Source of the DNA: Rhodospirillales bacterium
GTDB taxonomy: Bacteria; Pseudomonadota; Alphaproteobacteria; Reyranellales; Reyranellaceae
Reading direction: 5' to 3'
Assembly (NCBI GenBank): GCA_016699855.1
Contig: CP064988.1
Location: 992,001-1,056,000, forward strand
Length of the DNA stretch: 64,000 bases
This document shows positions 39,251 to 49,558 of this stretch, one piece after another. The translations under genes were made by a program, and so were the position numbers. Numbering within the stretch: position 1 is the stretch's first letter; the number at the start of each line of letters is the position of its first letter. Under the pieces are notes generated by a model that saw only the letters and a program-made list of their open reading frames with translations, searched no databases and was not told the origin of the DNA.

Positions 39251-39575
39251 GAGGCGGGCAACTCGGCTGATTCTCGGGCCGTCGGCGCGGCGTTCCGGGG
39301 GTCGCGGCGCGGTCGGCGGATGCCGTTCACGACGAACGCCGGCAACCTAGCAAATCCCCCTATCCAAGCAATCGAATTCGGCGCTCGAAGTTGGAATATA
39401 AGACTTTGTTTTCACTGATAAATTCGGCCTCTTTTCGCGGCCTTTCCACCAGCCCGGAACAGCCGGTCAAAACCGCCGTTTGGTGACCCCCCGGCGCGCG
39501 TCGCCAAGTCGTGAATCCGCCTTACGTCACGGGTCGTTCCGTGTAGCCTCCGCACCCGGGATCCATGGAGCCAGA
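39251..39575. other. Divergent intergenic region, locally AT-rich (gyrA / HAD hydrolase)
   Basis: This 325-bp gap between divergent genes contains the most AT-rich stretch seen near a housekeeping gene here (about 39345-39440), including TATAAG, GATAAATT and several A/T runs. It must hold the gyrA promoter, but no hexamer pair with correct spacing could be fixed on either strand. No RNA gene or repeat was recognised. Confidence 0.5.
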
Positions 39576-40193
39576 ATGCCCTCGCAGCCCCCCACCATCG
39601 TCGTGTTCGATCTCGGCGGCGTCATCGTCGACTGGAACCCGCGCTACCTGCTGGAGAAAGTCATCCCCGAGCCGGTCCGGCTGGACCGCTTCCTGCGCGA
39701 CGTGCTGTCGACGCCGTTCTTCCATGTCCTCGACAAGGCGCGCGACTCGCGCGCCGCCGTGGCGCCGGCGATCGCCGCCTTCCCCGAGTTCGCGGCCGAG
39801 ATCGCGGCCTATGTCGACCGCTTCCCCGAGACGATCCTCGGCGAGATCGCGCCGATGGCGGCGTTGGCGTTGCGGCTGCGCGACGCCGGCGTGCCGATCT
39901 ACGGGCTGACGAACTGGGCCGGCGACACCTACGACCGCTGCCGGCCGCACCTGCCGACGCTCGACGCGATGCGCGACATCGTCGTGTCGGGCCACGAGGG
40001 GATCGCCAAGCCCGATCCCGCGATCTTCCGGCTGAGCTGCGCGCGCGGCGGCTTCGCGGCCGCCGACGCCGTCTTCATCGACGACAACCGGGTCAACGCC
40101 GAGGCCGCCAGCGCGTTCGGGATGCGCGGCGTGCACCACCGCGCGCCGGACGCCACGATCGCGGCGCTGCGCGCGTTAGGACTGCCGGCGTAG
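39576..40193 (+). CDS. HAD-IA family hydrolase (YihX/haloacid dehalogenase-like)
   Basis: A 205-residue HAD phosphatase with motif I VVFDLGGVIVDWNPRYL, a short helical cap, motif II GLTNWAGD and motif IV VFIDDNRVNAEAA. The DLGGV form of motif I, where Gly replaces the second Asp, places it near YihX and epoxide-hydrolase N-terminal/haloacid dehalogenase-like proteins. The ATG at 39576 has GGAG upstream; starts further 5' would add basic, non-conserved sequence. Likely sugar-phosphate phosphatase; substrate unknown. Confidence 0.83.
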   Translation: MPSQPPTIVVFDLGGVIVDWNPRYLLEKVIPEPVRLDRFLRDVLSTPFFHVLDKARDSRAAVAPAIAAFPEFAAEIAAYVDRFPETILGEIAPMAALALRLRDAGVPIYGLTNWAGDTYDRCRPHLPTLDAMRDIVVSGHEGIAKPDPAIFRLSCARGGFAAADAVFIDDNRVNAEAASAFGMRGVHHRAPDATIAALRALGLPA

Positions 40194-40218
40194 GCGTCGG
40201 CGCCGCGCCGACGGGCAA

Positions 40219-40243
40219 GGCGATTACGTCCCGCGTAATTGCC
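40219..40243. promoter_or_regulatory. Inverted repeat upstream of a small membrane protein gene
   Basis: Arms ATTACG (40223-40228) and CGTAAT (40234-40239), extended to about 10 bp with one G-T pair, around a 5-nt loop. It lies 50 bp before the membrane protein start and 25 bp after the HAD gene, so it could be an operator or an end-of-message stem. No T-run follows. Confidence 0.3.
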
Positions 40244-40293
40244 TGCATCCGCCGTCCACGACACGATCGCCGCGTCCATGCAGGAGATCGCGC

Positions 40294-40698
40294 ATGTCGG
40301 GAACCGCCAACATCGTCGTCGTCGCGCTGCTCATCGCGATCGGCGGGCTGAACGTGCTGCCGGGCGTGGTGCTTTTCGCGCCGGGGCGCGCCGCCGACCT
40401 CTACGGCATCGACCTCGCCGACGACGCGCTGTCGGTCGTCATGCGCCATCGCGCCGCGCTGCTGGCGCTGGTCGGACTGGCGTTGCTCTACGCCGCCGCC
40501 GAGCCGTCGGCGCGGTGGCCGGCGATGGTCGCCGCCGTGGCCAGCAAGCTCGTGTTTCTCGGCCTCTACGCCGGCGCGGCGGCGCCGGCGTTGCGCAAGA
40601 TCGCCGTCGCCGACGCGGCAGCGCTCGCCGGCCTCGCCGTGGCCGCCGCGCTGATGGTGTTCGCGGGTGCGTCCGCCGGCGCCGCGAAGGCGTCCTAG
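40294..40698 (+). CDS. Small integral membrane protein, four predicted helices
   Basis: A 134-residue hydrophobic protein with membrane segments at about 6-28, 51-66, 74-95 and 103-124, joined by short loops; conserved-looking residues include APGRAADLYGIDL in the first loop. AGGAG precedes the ATG by 7 nt. No family with a known role was recognised. Its TAG stop and the TAG stop of convergent ssb share the same CTAG tetranucleotide at 40695-40698. Confidence 0.68.
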   Translation: MSGTANIVVVALLIAIGGLNVLPGVVLFAPGRAADLYGIDLADDALSVVMRHRAALLALVGLALLYAAAEPSARWPAMVAAVASKLVFLGLYAGAAAPALRKIAVADAAALAGLAVAAALMVFAGASAGAAKAS

Positions 40699-41189
40699 AA
40701 CGGGATATCGTCGTCGAGGTCGCCGCCCTTGCCGCCGCCCCGCGCCGGCGCGGGGCGCCCGCCGCCCGACGACGATCCGCCGCCGCCGGACGCGCCACCG
40801 TACTCGTCGCCGCCGCCACCCGCGCCAGCGCCCTCGGCGCGGCCGTCGAGCATGGTGAGCTGGCCGCCGAAGCGCGGAATGACGACCTCGGTCGTGTAGC
40901 GCTCCTGGCCTTCCTTGTCGGTCCATTTGCGGGTCGCGAGCTGGCCCTCGAGGTAGACCTTCGAGCCCTTGCGCAGGAATTTCTGAGCGACCTCGCCGAT
41001 CTTGTCGTTGAAGATCACGACGCGGTGCCACTCCGTGCGCTCCTTGCGCTCGCCGCTCGCCTTGTCGCGCCAGTTCTCCGACGTGGCCACCGACATGTTC
41101 ACGATCATGCCGCCGCTCTGCATCGTCTTGATCTCGGGGTCGCGCCCGAGATTGCCGATGAGAATCACCTTGTTGACGCTGCCGGCCAT
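40695..41189 (-). CDS. ssb: Single-stranded DNA-binding protein
   Basis: A 164-residue ssDNA-binding protein: N-terminal OB fold (SVNKVILIGNLGRDPEIKTM, TEWHRVVIFNDKIGEVAQKF, GSKVYLEGQLATRKW) up to about residue 110, a Gly-rich flexible linker and the acidic tip DDDIPF that binds partner repair and replication proteins. The ATG at 41189 has GGAGG 5 nt away; a GTG directly before it is a poorer choice. No LexA box (GTTC-N7-GTTC) was found in its upstream region, although uvrA in this window has one. Confidence 0.96.
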   Translation of the reverse strand: MAGSVNKVILIGNLGRDPEIKTMQSGGMIVNMSVATSENWRDKASGERKERTEWHRVVIFNDKIGEVAQKFLRKGSKVYLEGQLATRKWTDKEGQERYTTEVVIPRFGGQLTMLDGRAEGAGAGGGGDEYGGASGGGGSSSGGGRPAPARGGGKGGDLDDDIPF

Positions 41190-41510
41190 CACCGCCTCCG
41201 CATTCCCGGAGCGACGCCGCGCCGCTCCTACCGCACGGCGCGCACCCTACGCCGGACGCCCTGTGGGCAACCACCGATTTCCGGTTGCGGCCGCCGGTGC
41301 GGCGCGGAGCCGGCCAAGCCCCTGGACCGGCACGATTTCCGTCGTCCGCGATCCGGGCGCGCCGCGGAACGGGTGGCGCCGGCAGACTTCCGCGACGGCG
41401 ACATCGCACACAAAATGCGCACGGCTGCCGCGCGATCGGACGGGGTGACGCGGCCCGACGGCGGCCCTTAATCTCCGATCGACGCGACCCGCTCTCATTC
41501 GCAGGATCCG
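41190..41510. other. Divergent intergenic region between ssb and the MFS gene
   Basis: About 320 bp, GC-rich, without a believable gene; crossing open frames are Arg/Ala-rich. It should carry both promoters. A direct search by eye for LexA-type GTTC/GAAC half-sites at 7-nt spacing found none, and no hairpin with a T-run was seen. Confidence 0.45.
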
Positions 41511-42761
41511 ATGGCCGCTTCCGACCGCGCACCGTTCCACTCGCCGCTGGCGACCCGCGCCGAGGCCTACGTCATGCTTGGCGGCGCCGCGCTGATGATG
41601 ACGCTGGCCATGGGCATGCGTCAGAATCTGGGCCTGTTCCAGACGCCGGCCTCGAAGGACCTCGGCATCGCCATCGCCGATTTCGCGCTGGCGATATCCG
41701 TCCAGCAGGTGGCGTGGGGCCTGACCCAGCCGATCGCCGGCGTGCTGACCGACAAGTACGGCACGCGCTGGGTGGCGTTGACGGGCTGCCTGATGTTCAT
41801 CGCCGGCCTGGCGCTGACGGCGATGGCGCAGGGTTCCGGCATGATCGTGGTCGGGTCCGGCGTGCTGATCGGCGCGGCGCTGTCTTGCACCTCCTCCGGC
41901 GTGACCGCCAACATCGCCGCCCGGGTCGTGGCGCCGGGCCGCCGCACCTTGGCGTTCGGCATCGTCTCGGCCGCCGGCTCGGTGGGCAGCCTCGTCACCG
42001 CGCCGCTGGCGGCCTACATCATCGATGTCGACGGCTGGCGCGCAGGACTGTGGGCGTTCGCGATTCTGGCGCTGGCGATGCTGCCGGCGGCGTGGATGGG
42101 CGGCCGCGCCGACCGCCTGCCGACCGGCTTGCCGCAGGACAAGGCGCTGACGCTCGGTGGCGCCTTGAACGAGGCCCGCCGGCACTCCGGCTACGTGGTG
42201 ATGGCCGCGGCCTATTTCGTCTGCGGCCTGCAGCTCGTGTTCCTGACCACGCATCTGCCGACCTACCTCGAGGCCTGCGGCATGGACCGGTCCTACGGCG
42301 CCACGGCGCTGATGCTGATCGGCGGCTTCAACATCGTCAGTTCGTGGGGCTGCGGCTACCTCGGCGACCGCCTTCCCAAGCGCTACCTGCTGGGCACGCT
42401 CTACATCCTGCGCTCGCTGACCCTGGGCGCGTTCTTCCTGTTCCCGCCGACGCCGGTCACCGTCGTGATCTTCGCGATCACCATGGGCGTGCTGTGGCTG
42501 GGCGTCATCCCGCTGGTGAACGGCCTGGTCGTCGACATCTTCGGCCTGCGGTATCTGTCGACGCTGACGGGCATCGCCTTCCTCAGCCACCAGACCGGCT
42601 CGTTCCTCGGCGCCTGGGGCGGCGGCTACATCTTCACCGCGCTGGGCTCCTACGACATGGCGTGGAAAATCGGCGTCCTGATCGGCCTGCTCGCCGGCAC
42701 CATGCAGCTGCTGATGAACGACAAACCGACCCCGCGCATGGCGGCCCAGCCGGCGGAGTGA
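41511..42761 (+). CDS. MFS transporter, oxalate/formate or monocarboxylate antiporter-like
   Basis: A 416-residue major facilitator protein with twelve predicted membrane helices. Between helices 2 and 3 is the family loop GVLTDKYGTRWVAL, and GYLGDRLPKRYLLG is its counterpart in the second half. The pattern and length fit the OFA/MCT branch that exchanges small organic anions. AGGA precedes the ATG. It stands alone, so the substrate cannot be inferred from neighbours. Confidence 0.87.
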   Translation: MAASDRAPFHSPLATRAEAYVMLGGAALMMTLAMGMRQNLGLFQTPASKDLGIAIADFALAISVQQVAWGLTQPIAGVLTDKYGTRWVALTGCLMFIAGLALTAMAQGSGMIVVGSGVLIGAALSCTSSGVTANIAARVVAPGRRTLAFGIVSAAGSVGSLVTAPLAAYIIDVDGWRAGLWAFAILALAMLPAAWMGGRADRLPTGLPQDKALTLGGALNEARRHSGYVVMAAAYFVCGLQLVFLTTHLPTYLEACGMDRSYGATALMLIGGFNIVSSWGCGYLGDRLPKRYLLGTLYILRSLTLGAFFLFPPTPVTVVIFAITMGVLWLGVIPLVNGLVVDIFGLRYLSTLTGIAFLSHQTGSFLGAWGGGYIFTALGSYDMAWKIGVLIGLLAGTMQLLMNDKPTPRMAAQPAE

Positions 42762-42804
42762 CCTTCCGCGTCCAAGAGCGGCAGGACAGGCCTGTTTCAC
42801 CAAC

Positions 42805-42846
42805 TTCCAAAGTGGACGATCCTGCATTATAATCGACATTATAATG
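42805..42846 (+). promoter_or_regulatory. Promoter and operator of the toxin-antitoxin pair
   Basis: Two identical CATTATAAT units (42825-42833 and 42837-42845) lie 12 bp apart, each containing the palindrome ATTATAAT. The first includes a perfect -10 TATAAT (42828-42833) with TTCCAA (42805-42810) as a weak -35 at 17-bp spacing. Transcription would start inside the second unit, so a dimeric antitoxin bound there would block it. This is the sharpest AT-rich patch in the area. Autoregulation is inferred from this layout. Confidence 0.65.
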
Positions 42847-42860
42847 TGAGGAGTGTCGCC

Positions 42861-43085
42861 ATGCTCAAGGTCAAGGTCACGACAGTCGGCAGCTCGATCG
42901 GAATCGTGCTGCCGCGTGAGGTTTTGAACCACCTGAAGGTCGGCAAGGGGGACACGCTGAGCGTGGTGGAGACCTCGAAGGGCGTAGAACTCAGCGCCTA
43001 CGATCCCGAATTCGAGGCGATCATGGAATCCGCGCGGAAGGGCATGCGCAAGTACCGCAACGCCCTGCGCGAACTGGCGAAATGA
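42861..43085 (+). CDS. AbrB/MazE-type antitoxin
   Basis: A 74-residue protein with an N-terminal swapped-hairpin AbrB/MazE DNA-binding fold (LKVKVTTVGSSIGIVLPREVL, about 2-22, then VGKGDTLSVVE) and a charged C-terminal tail (SARKGMRKYRNALRELAK) that would bind and neutralise the toxin. The ATG has GAGGAG 8 nt upstream. Its ATGA overlaps the toxin start by 4 nt, so the pair is translationally coupled. The AbrB-type antitoxin with a Doc-type toxin is a known mixed combination. Confidence 0.88.
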   Translation: MLKVKVTTVGSSIGIVLPREVLNHLKVGKGDTLSVVETSKGVELSAYDPEFEAIMESARKGMRKYRNALRELAK

Positions 43086-43483
43086 CCGGAATCGTCCGGA
43101 TCTGGCGTTGGCTCACGCTCGAGAGCGTCCTCGCGATGCACGATGAACAGATCGCCGATCACGGTGGCGGGACCGGCCTGCGCGACGCGGGCCTGCTCGA
43201 ATCCGCCCTCGCCAAGCCGATGCCTCTCGCCACGTACGGCGATCCGGACGCGGCGGCGCTGGCCGCCGCCTACGCGTTCGGCGTCACGCGCAACCACCCC
43301 TTCGTGGATGGCAACAAGCGCACGGCGTTCGTCGCGGCGTACGCGTTCCTAGCCCACAATGCCCACGATCTCGACGCGACCGAGGTCGACGCCGTGCTCG
43401 CGTTCACGGAACTGGCGGCCGGCCGGATCGACGAGGAAACGCTCGGCGCCTGGTACCGCAAGCACATCCGACCCGCGACGTAA
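43082..43483 (+). CDS. doc: Death-on-curing (Doc) family toxin
   Basis: A 133-residue Fic/Doc protein. The catalytic loop HPFVDGNKRTAF (72-83) has the His and the Asn-Lys-Arg needed for transfer of phosphate to its target; in characterised Doc this inactivates EF-Tu. The Gly in DGNKR is the Fic-like residue, whereas classical Doc has Ala. It overlaps the antitoxin by ATGA. Target and activity in this organism are untested. Confidence 0.9.
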   Translation: MTGIVRIWRWLTLESVLAMHDEQIADHGGGTGLRDAGLLESALAKPMPLATYGDPDAAALAAAYAFGVTRNHPFVDGNKRTAFVAAYAFLAHNAHDLDATEVDAVLAFTELAAGRIDEETLGAWYRKHIRPAT

Positions 43484-43509
43484 CCGTCTGTGGATAGCTT
43501 CCGCGACAA

Positions 43510-43524
43510 GAACATGGCGCGAAC
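43510..43524 (+). promoter_or_regulatory. LexA (SOS) box upstream of uvrA
   Basis: GAAC (43510-43513), exactly 7 nt, then GAAC (43521-43524): this is the direct-repeat operator bound by alphaproteobacterial LexA, read from the opposite strand as GTTC-N7-GTTC. It ends 57 bp before the uvrA ATG and overlaps where the -35 of a GATAAT (43537-43542) promoter would fall. uvrA is a standard SOS gene in this class. Confidence 0.75.
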
Positions 43525-43581
43525 GGCCGGCGCGCGGATAATGCGCGTCCCCGTCCTCCGCCCCAGGCCGCCCGCGTCCCG

Positions 43582-46488
<2,907 letters not shown>

Positions 46489-46504
46489 CGACCGGGCGGC
46501 GTCC

Positions 46505-47335
46505 ATGGCCCTCCGCATCGGCGACCTCGATCCGACCCACGCCGGCGCCGCGCACGCGTTGACGACGGCGGTCGGCTGGACGCACCGGCTCGAGGACTGG
46601 GTGTCCGCGCTCGCGGTCGGCCGTGGGCTGGGCGCGTTCGACGACGACGGTACGCCCCGGGGCGCGCTGATGTGGTTCCCGTACGGCTCCGCCTTCGCGA
46701 CGATCGGCATGGTGGCGGTCGATCCCGCGGTCCATCGCGGCGGCGTCGGCCGCGCGCTGATGGACCGGGCGGTCGCCGACGCCGGCGGCCGGTCGCTGAT
46801 CCTGGTGTCGACCGCCGCCGGCCGCCGGCTCTACGAGTCGCTGGGTTTCCGCGTCATCGGCGCCAACGCCGCGCATGTCGGCGTCGCCGCGGCGACCGCG
46901 CCGGCCGATGGCGTCGAGGCCGGCGGCGCCCACGACACTCCCGCGTTGGTCGCCCTCGACGCCGCCGCGCAGGGCTATCCGCGCGAGGCGCTGGTGTCGG
47001 CGCTGGCGCGGGACGGCGAGATCGCGGTGGTGCGCGAGGACGGCGTCCCCATCGCCTTCGCGATCTGCCGCCTGTTCGGCAAGGGTCGCCAGGTCGGCCC
47101 GGTGATCGCCCGCGACGAGGGCCAGGCGCGCCTTCTGATCGCGTGGTTTCTGGCGCGCCATGCCGGCCGGACGCTGCGGATCGACGTGCCCGCCGACCAT
47201 CCCGCGCTGGCGGCATGGCTCGTCGGACTCGGATTCCCGCGCGGCGGCGAATCGCCGTTCATGGTGCGCGGCGACGCGCCGTCGCCGACGGGTCCGGCCC
47301 GCCGCTACGCGCTGGTCAGCCAGGCGATGTGCTGA
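46505..47335 (+). CDS. GNAT family N-acetyltransferase, two-domain
   Basis: A 276-residue protein with an N-terminal GNAT domain (about 1-140), whose acetyl-CoA loop is VDPAVHRGGVGRALMDRAV, and a C-terminal region (about 145-276) that resembles the second domain of YitI/DUF-type acetyltransferases (RDEGQARLLIAWFLARHAGR). It begins 16 bp after uvrA and may be co-transcribed with it. The substrate is unknown. Confidence 0.8.
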   Translation: MALRIGDLDPTHAGAAHALTTAVGWTHRLEDWVSALAVGRGLGAFDDDGTPRGALMWFPYGSAFATIGMVAVDPAVHRGGVGRALMDRAVADAGGRSLILVSTAAGRRLYESLGFRVIGANAAHVGVAAATAPADGVEAGGAHDTPALVALDAAAQGYPREALVSALARDGEIAVVREDGVPIAFAICRLFGKGRQVGPVIARDEGQARLLIAWFLARHAGRTLRIDVPADHPALAAWLVGLGFPRGGESPFMVRGDAPSPTGPARRYALVSQAMC

Positions 47336-47412
47336 GCCGTCGGTTCGATCCGCTGTCGATTCCCTCCGGCGTCGCGCGTCTCTAGGATGACCACCACCGA
47401 GGGAGACCGGAC

Positions 47413-47769
47413 ATGGCGAAGTTCATGCTGCTGCTGCGCGACGATCCCAAGGCCTTCACCGCGCTGTCGCCGGCCGAGATGCAGGCGATCATCGGAAAAT
47501 ACCGCGCCTGGGCGCAGGGGCTGCGCGAGCGCGGCCAGCTCGCCGGTAGCGACAAACTGCGCGACGACCCCGGCAAGGTGCTGCGCCACGCCGGCACGCG
47601 GGTCGCGGTCAAGGACGGCCCCTACGCCGAGAGCAAGGAGCTGATCGGCGGGTACTTCGTCGTCGAGGCCGCCGACTACGCCGCCGCGGTCGAGATCGCG
47701 CGGGAGTGCCCGCATATCCGGCCCGGCGCGACGGGCACGATCGAGGTCCGGCAGATCCAGGAGATGTGA
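47413..47769 (+). CDS. YciI (DGPF) family protein
   Basis: A 118-residue protein of the YCII-related/DGPF family, a ferredoxin-like dimeric fold. The N-terminus MAKFMLLLRDDPKAF and the central VKDGPYAESKELIGGYFVVEA, with its DGP motif, are diagnostic. It has a GGGAGA ribosome site and ends 2 nt before the sigma factor gene, so the two are one unit. Linkage of DGPF genes with ECF42 sigma factors is widespread; the protein may be the target or the modulator of that sigma factor. Confidence 0.88.
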   Translation: MAKFMLLLRDDPKAFTALSPAEMQAIIGKYRAWAQGLRERGQLAGSDKLRDDPGKVLRHAGTRVAVKDGPYAESKELIGGYFVVEAADYAAAVEIARECPHIRPGATGTIEVRQIQEM

Positions 47770-47771
47770 GC

Positions 47772-49043
47772 GTGGCGGGACCGGCGCCGGAGGCCATCGG
47801 CGCGCTGGTCGACCGCCTGTTCCGCCGTGAATCCGCCCGCATCGTCGCGACGCTGGCCCGGGCCCTGGGTCCCCGCCATCTCGACGTCGCGGAGGACGTC
47901 ACGCAGCAGGCGCTCCTGCAAGCGCTGCGGACATGGCCGTTCCGCGGCGCGCCCGACGACCCGGCGGCGTGGCTCTACACGGTGGCGCGGCGCCTGGCGG
48001 TCGACGCGGCGCGGCGCGACGCGATCCTCCGGCGCCACGCGGACTCCATCGAGCGGGAGCTGTCGGCGCGCGCGCCGGCGGCGCCGGAGGCGCGATTCGC
48101 GGATGAACTCGCCGACGACGAGCTGCGCCTGCTTTTCATGTGCGCCCATCCGGCGCTGTCGGCCGAGATGCGGTTGGCGCTACTGCTGCGCACGGGCTGC
48201 GGCCTGTCGACCCGCGAGATCGCCGCCGGGCTGCTGCGCGAGGAGGCGACGGTGGCGCAATGGCTGGTGCGCGCGCGGCGGCGCGTCCACGAGCGCGGGC
48301 TGGCGCTCGACATGCCGTCCGCGGCCGAGCTGCCGGCGCGCCTCGCACCGGTCCTCGACGCGCTCTATCTCGCGTTCAACGAGGGCCACGGCGCCAGCGG
48401 CGGCGAGGCGCTGGTGCGCGCCGACCTGTGCGGCGAGGCGGTGCGGCTGGCGCGGCTGCTGGCCGGCCATCCCGTCGCCGGCAGGCCGGAGACGCAGGCG
48501 CTGGCGGCGCTGCTGCTGTTCCACGCCGCGCGGCTGCCGACCCGCGCCGACGGCGCCGGCGAGATCGTGCTGCTGGCCGAGCAGGACCGCGCGCGCTGGG
48601 ACCACGCCGCCATCGCCGAGGGGTTCGCCCGGCTGGAACGCGCGGCGGCCGGCGCCCGGCTATCGGAGTTCCACCTGCTGGCGGGCATCGCCGCCGAGCA
48701 CGCGCGCGCCGCCACCTTCGCGGCGACCGATTGGCGGTCGATCCTCGCCTACTACGACGCCCTGATCGCGGTCGCGCCGTCGCCGGTGCACCGCCTGAAC
48801 CGCGCCGTGGCGCTGGCCATGGCCGACGGCCCCGCGGCCGGACTGGCCGAGGTCGAGGCGCTGGTGCGCGAGCCGGCACTGACCGGGTACTTCCTGCTGC
48901 CGGCGACGCGCGGCGAACTACTGCGCCGGCTCGGCCGGGACGCCGAGGCGGCGGACGCCTTCGCCGAGGCGTCGAGGCTGGCCGCGTCCGCGCCGGCGCG
49001 CCGCTTCCTGGACCGCCGGCGCGAGGCGCTCGGCGCCGCCTAG
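47772..49043 (+). CDS. ECF sigma factor with long C-terminal extension (ECF42 type)
   Basis: A 423-residue sigma-70 family protein. Sigma region 2 spans about 5-75 (LDVAEDVTQQALLQALRTWPFRG, then AAWLYTVARRLAVD), region 4 about 110-165 (GLSTREIAAGLLREEATVAQWLVRARRRV). The remaining ~250 residues are a helical, TPR-like extension (VLDALYLAFNEGHGA, HRLNRAVALAMADGPAAGL) found in the ECF42/SigJ-like group, where it controls activity in place of an anti-sigma factor. Start: GTG at 47772, 8 nt after AGGAG; a GTG at 47766 overlaps the YciI stop but is too close to the ribosome site. Its TAG stop shares CTAG with the convergent Rid gene. Confidence 0.87.
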   Translation: MAGPAPEAIGALVDRLFRRESARIVATLARALGPRHLDVAEDVTQQALLQALRTWPFRGAPDDPAAWLYTVARRLAVDAARRDAILRRHADSIERELSARAPAAPEARFADELADDELRLLFMCAHPALSAEMRLALLLRTGCGLSTREIAAGLLREEATVAQWLVRARRRVHERGLALDMPSAAELPARLAPVLDALYLAFNEGHGASGGEALVRADLCGEAVRLARLLAGHPVAGRPETQALAALLLFHAARLPTRADGAGEIVLLAEQDRARWDHAAIAEGFARLERAAAGARLSEFHLLAGIAAEHARAATFAATDWRSILAYYDALIAVAPSPVHRLNRAVALAMADGPAAGLAEVEALVREPALTGYFLLPATRGELLRRLGRDAEAADAFAEASRLAASAPARRFLDRRREALGAA

Positions 49044-49426
49044 GCCTTGGCCGCGACGATCTCGACCTCGACAAGCATCTCCGGCGCGGCCAGTCCGCTG
49101 ACCAGCACCAGGGTCGAGGCCGGATACGGATCGTGGACGTACTTGTCGCGCATCGAGCGGTAGGTACCGATGAAACGCCCGTCGGTGAGGTAGGCGTTGA
49201 CCTTGATGATGTCGGCGTAGCTCATGCCGGCGTTGCGCAGGATCGCGCCGATGTTCTTCCACACCATGTCGCACTGCTTCTCGATGCCGGCCGCGATCTT
49301 GCCCTTCGAGTCGACGCCGACCTGGCCGGAGACGTAGAGCAGCCGGCAGCCGGGCGGCAGCTCGACCGCGTGGCTATATTTGCCCGCGAGGGCGACGCCC
49401 TTCGGGTTGTGGCGCTTGAACGTCAT
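49040..49426 (-). CDS. RidA/YjgF family protein lacking the catalytic arginine
   Basis: A 128-residue trimeric Rid-fold protein (LLYVSGQVGVDSKGKI, QCDMVWKNIGAILRNAG, DIIKVNAYLTD). In archetypal RidA the segment after DPYP reads PAR(S/T), with Arg binding the imine substrate carboxylate; here it is PASTLV, so the Arg is absent and true enamine/imine deaminase activity is doubtful. GGAGGAAAA precedes the ATG at 49426. It diverges from trmFO and ends in a 4-bp overlap with the sigma factor gene. Confidence 0.88.
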   Translation of the reverse strand: MTFKRHNPKGVALAGKYSHAVELPPGCRLLYVSGQVGVDSKGKIAAGIEKQCDMVWKNIGAILRNAGMSYADIIKVNAYLTDGRFIGTYRSMRDKYVHDPYPASTLVLVSGLAAPEMLVEVEIVAAKA

Positions 49427-49558
49427 TTCTGGTTTTCCTCCCCGTCGTCATGAAGGCGGCCGCCGGCTTGGGTCCCGGACTGGTTGCGCCCCGGACTTCG
49501 CCGGACTATCTGTGCGCCGTAACGCTCCACCACGCATGACCGAACGGGGATGTAAGCC

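Noticed and set aside
41190..41510. LexA box for ssb
   Set aside because: No GTTC/GAAC pair at 7-nt spacing could be found there.
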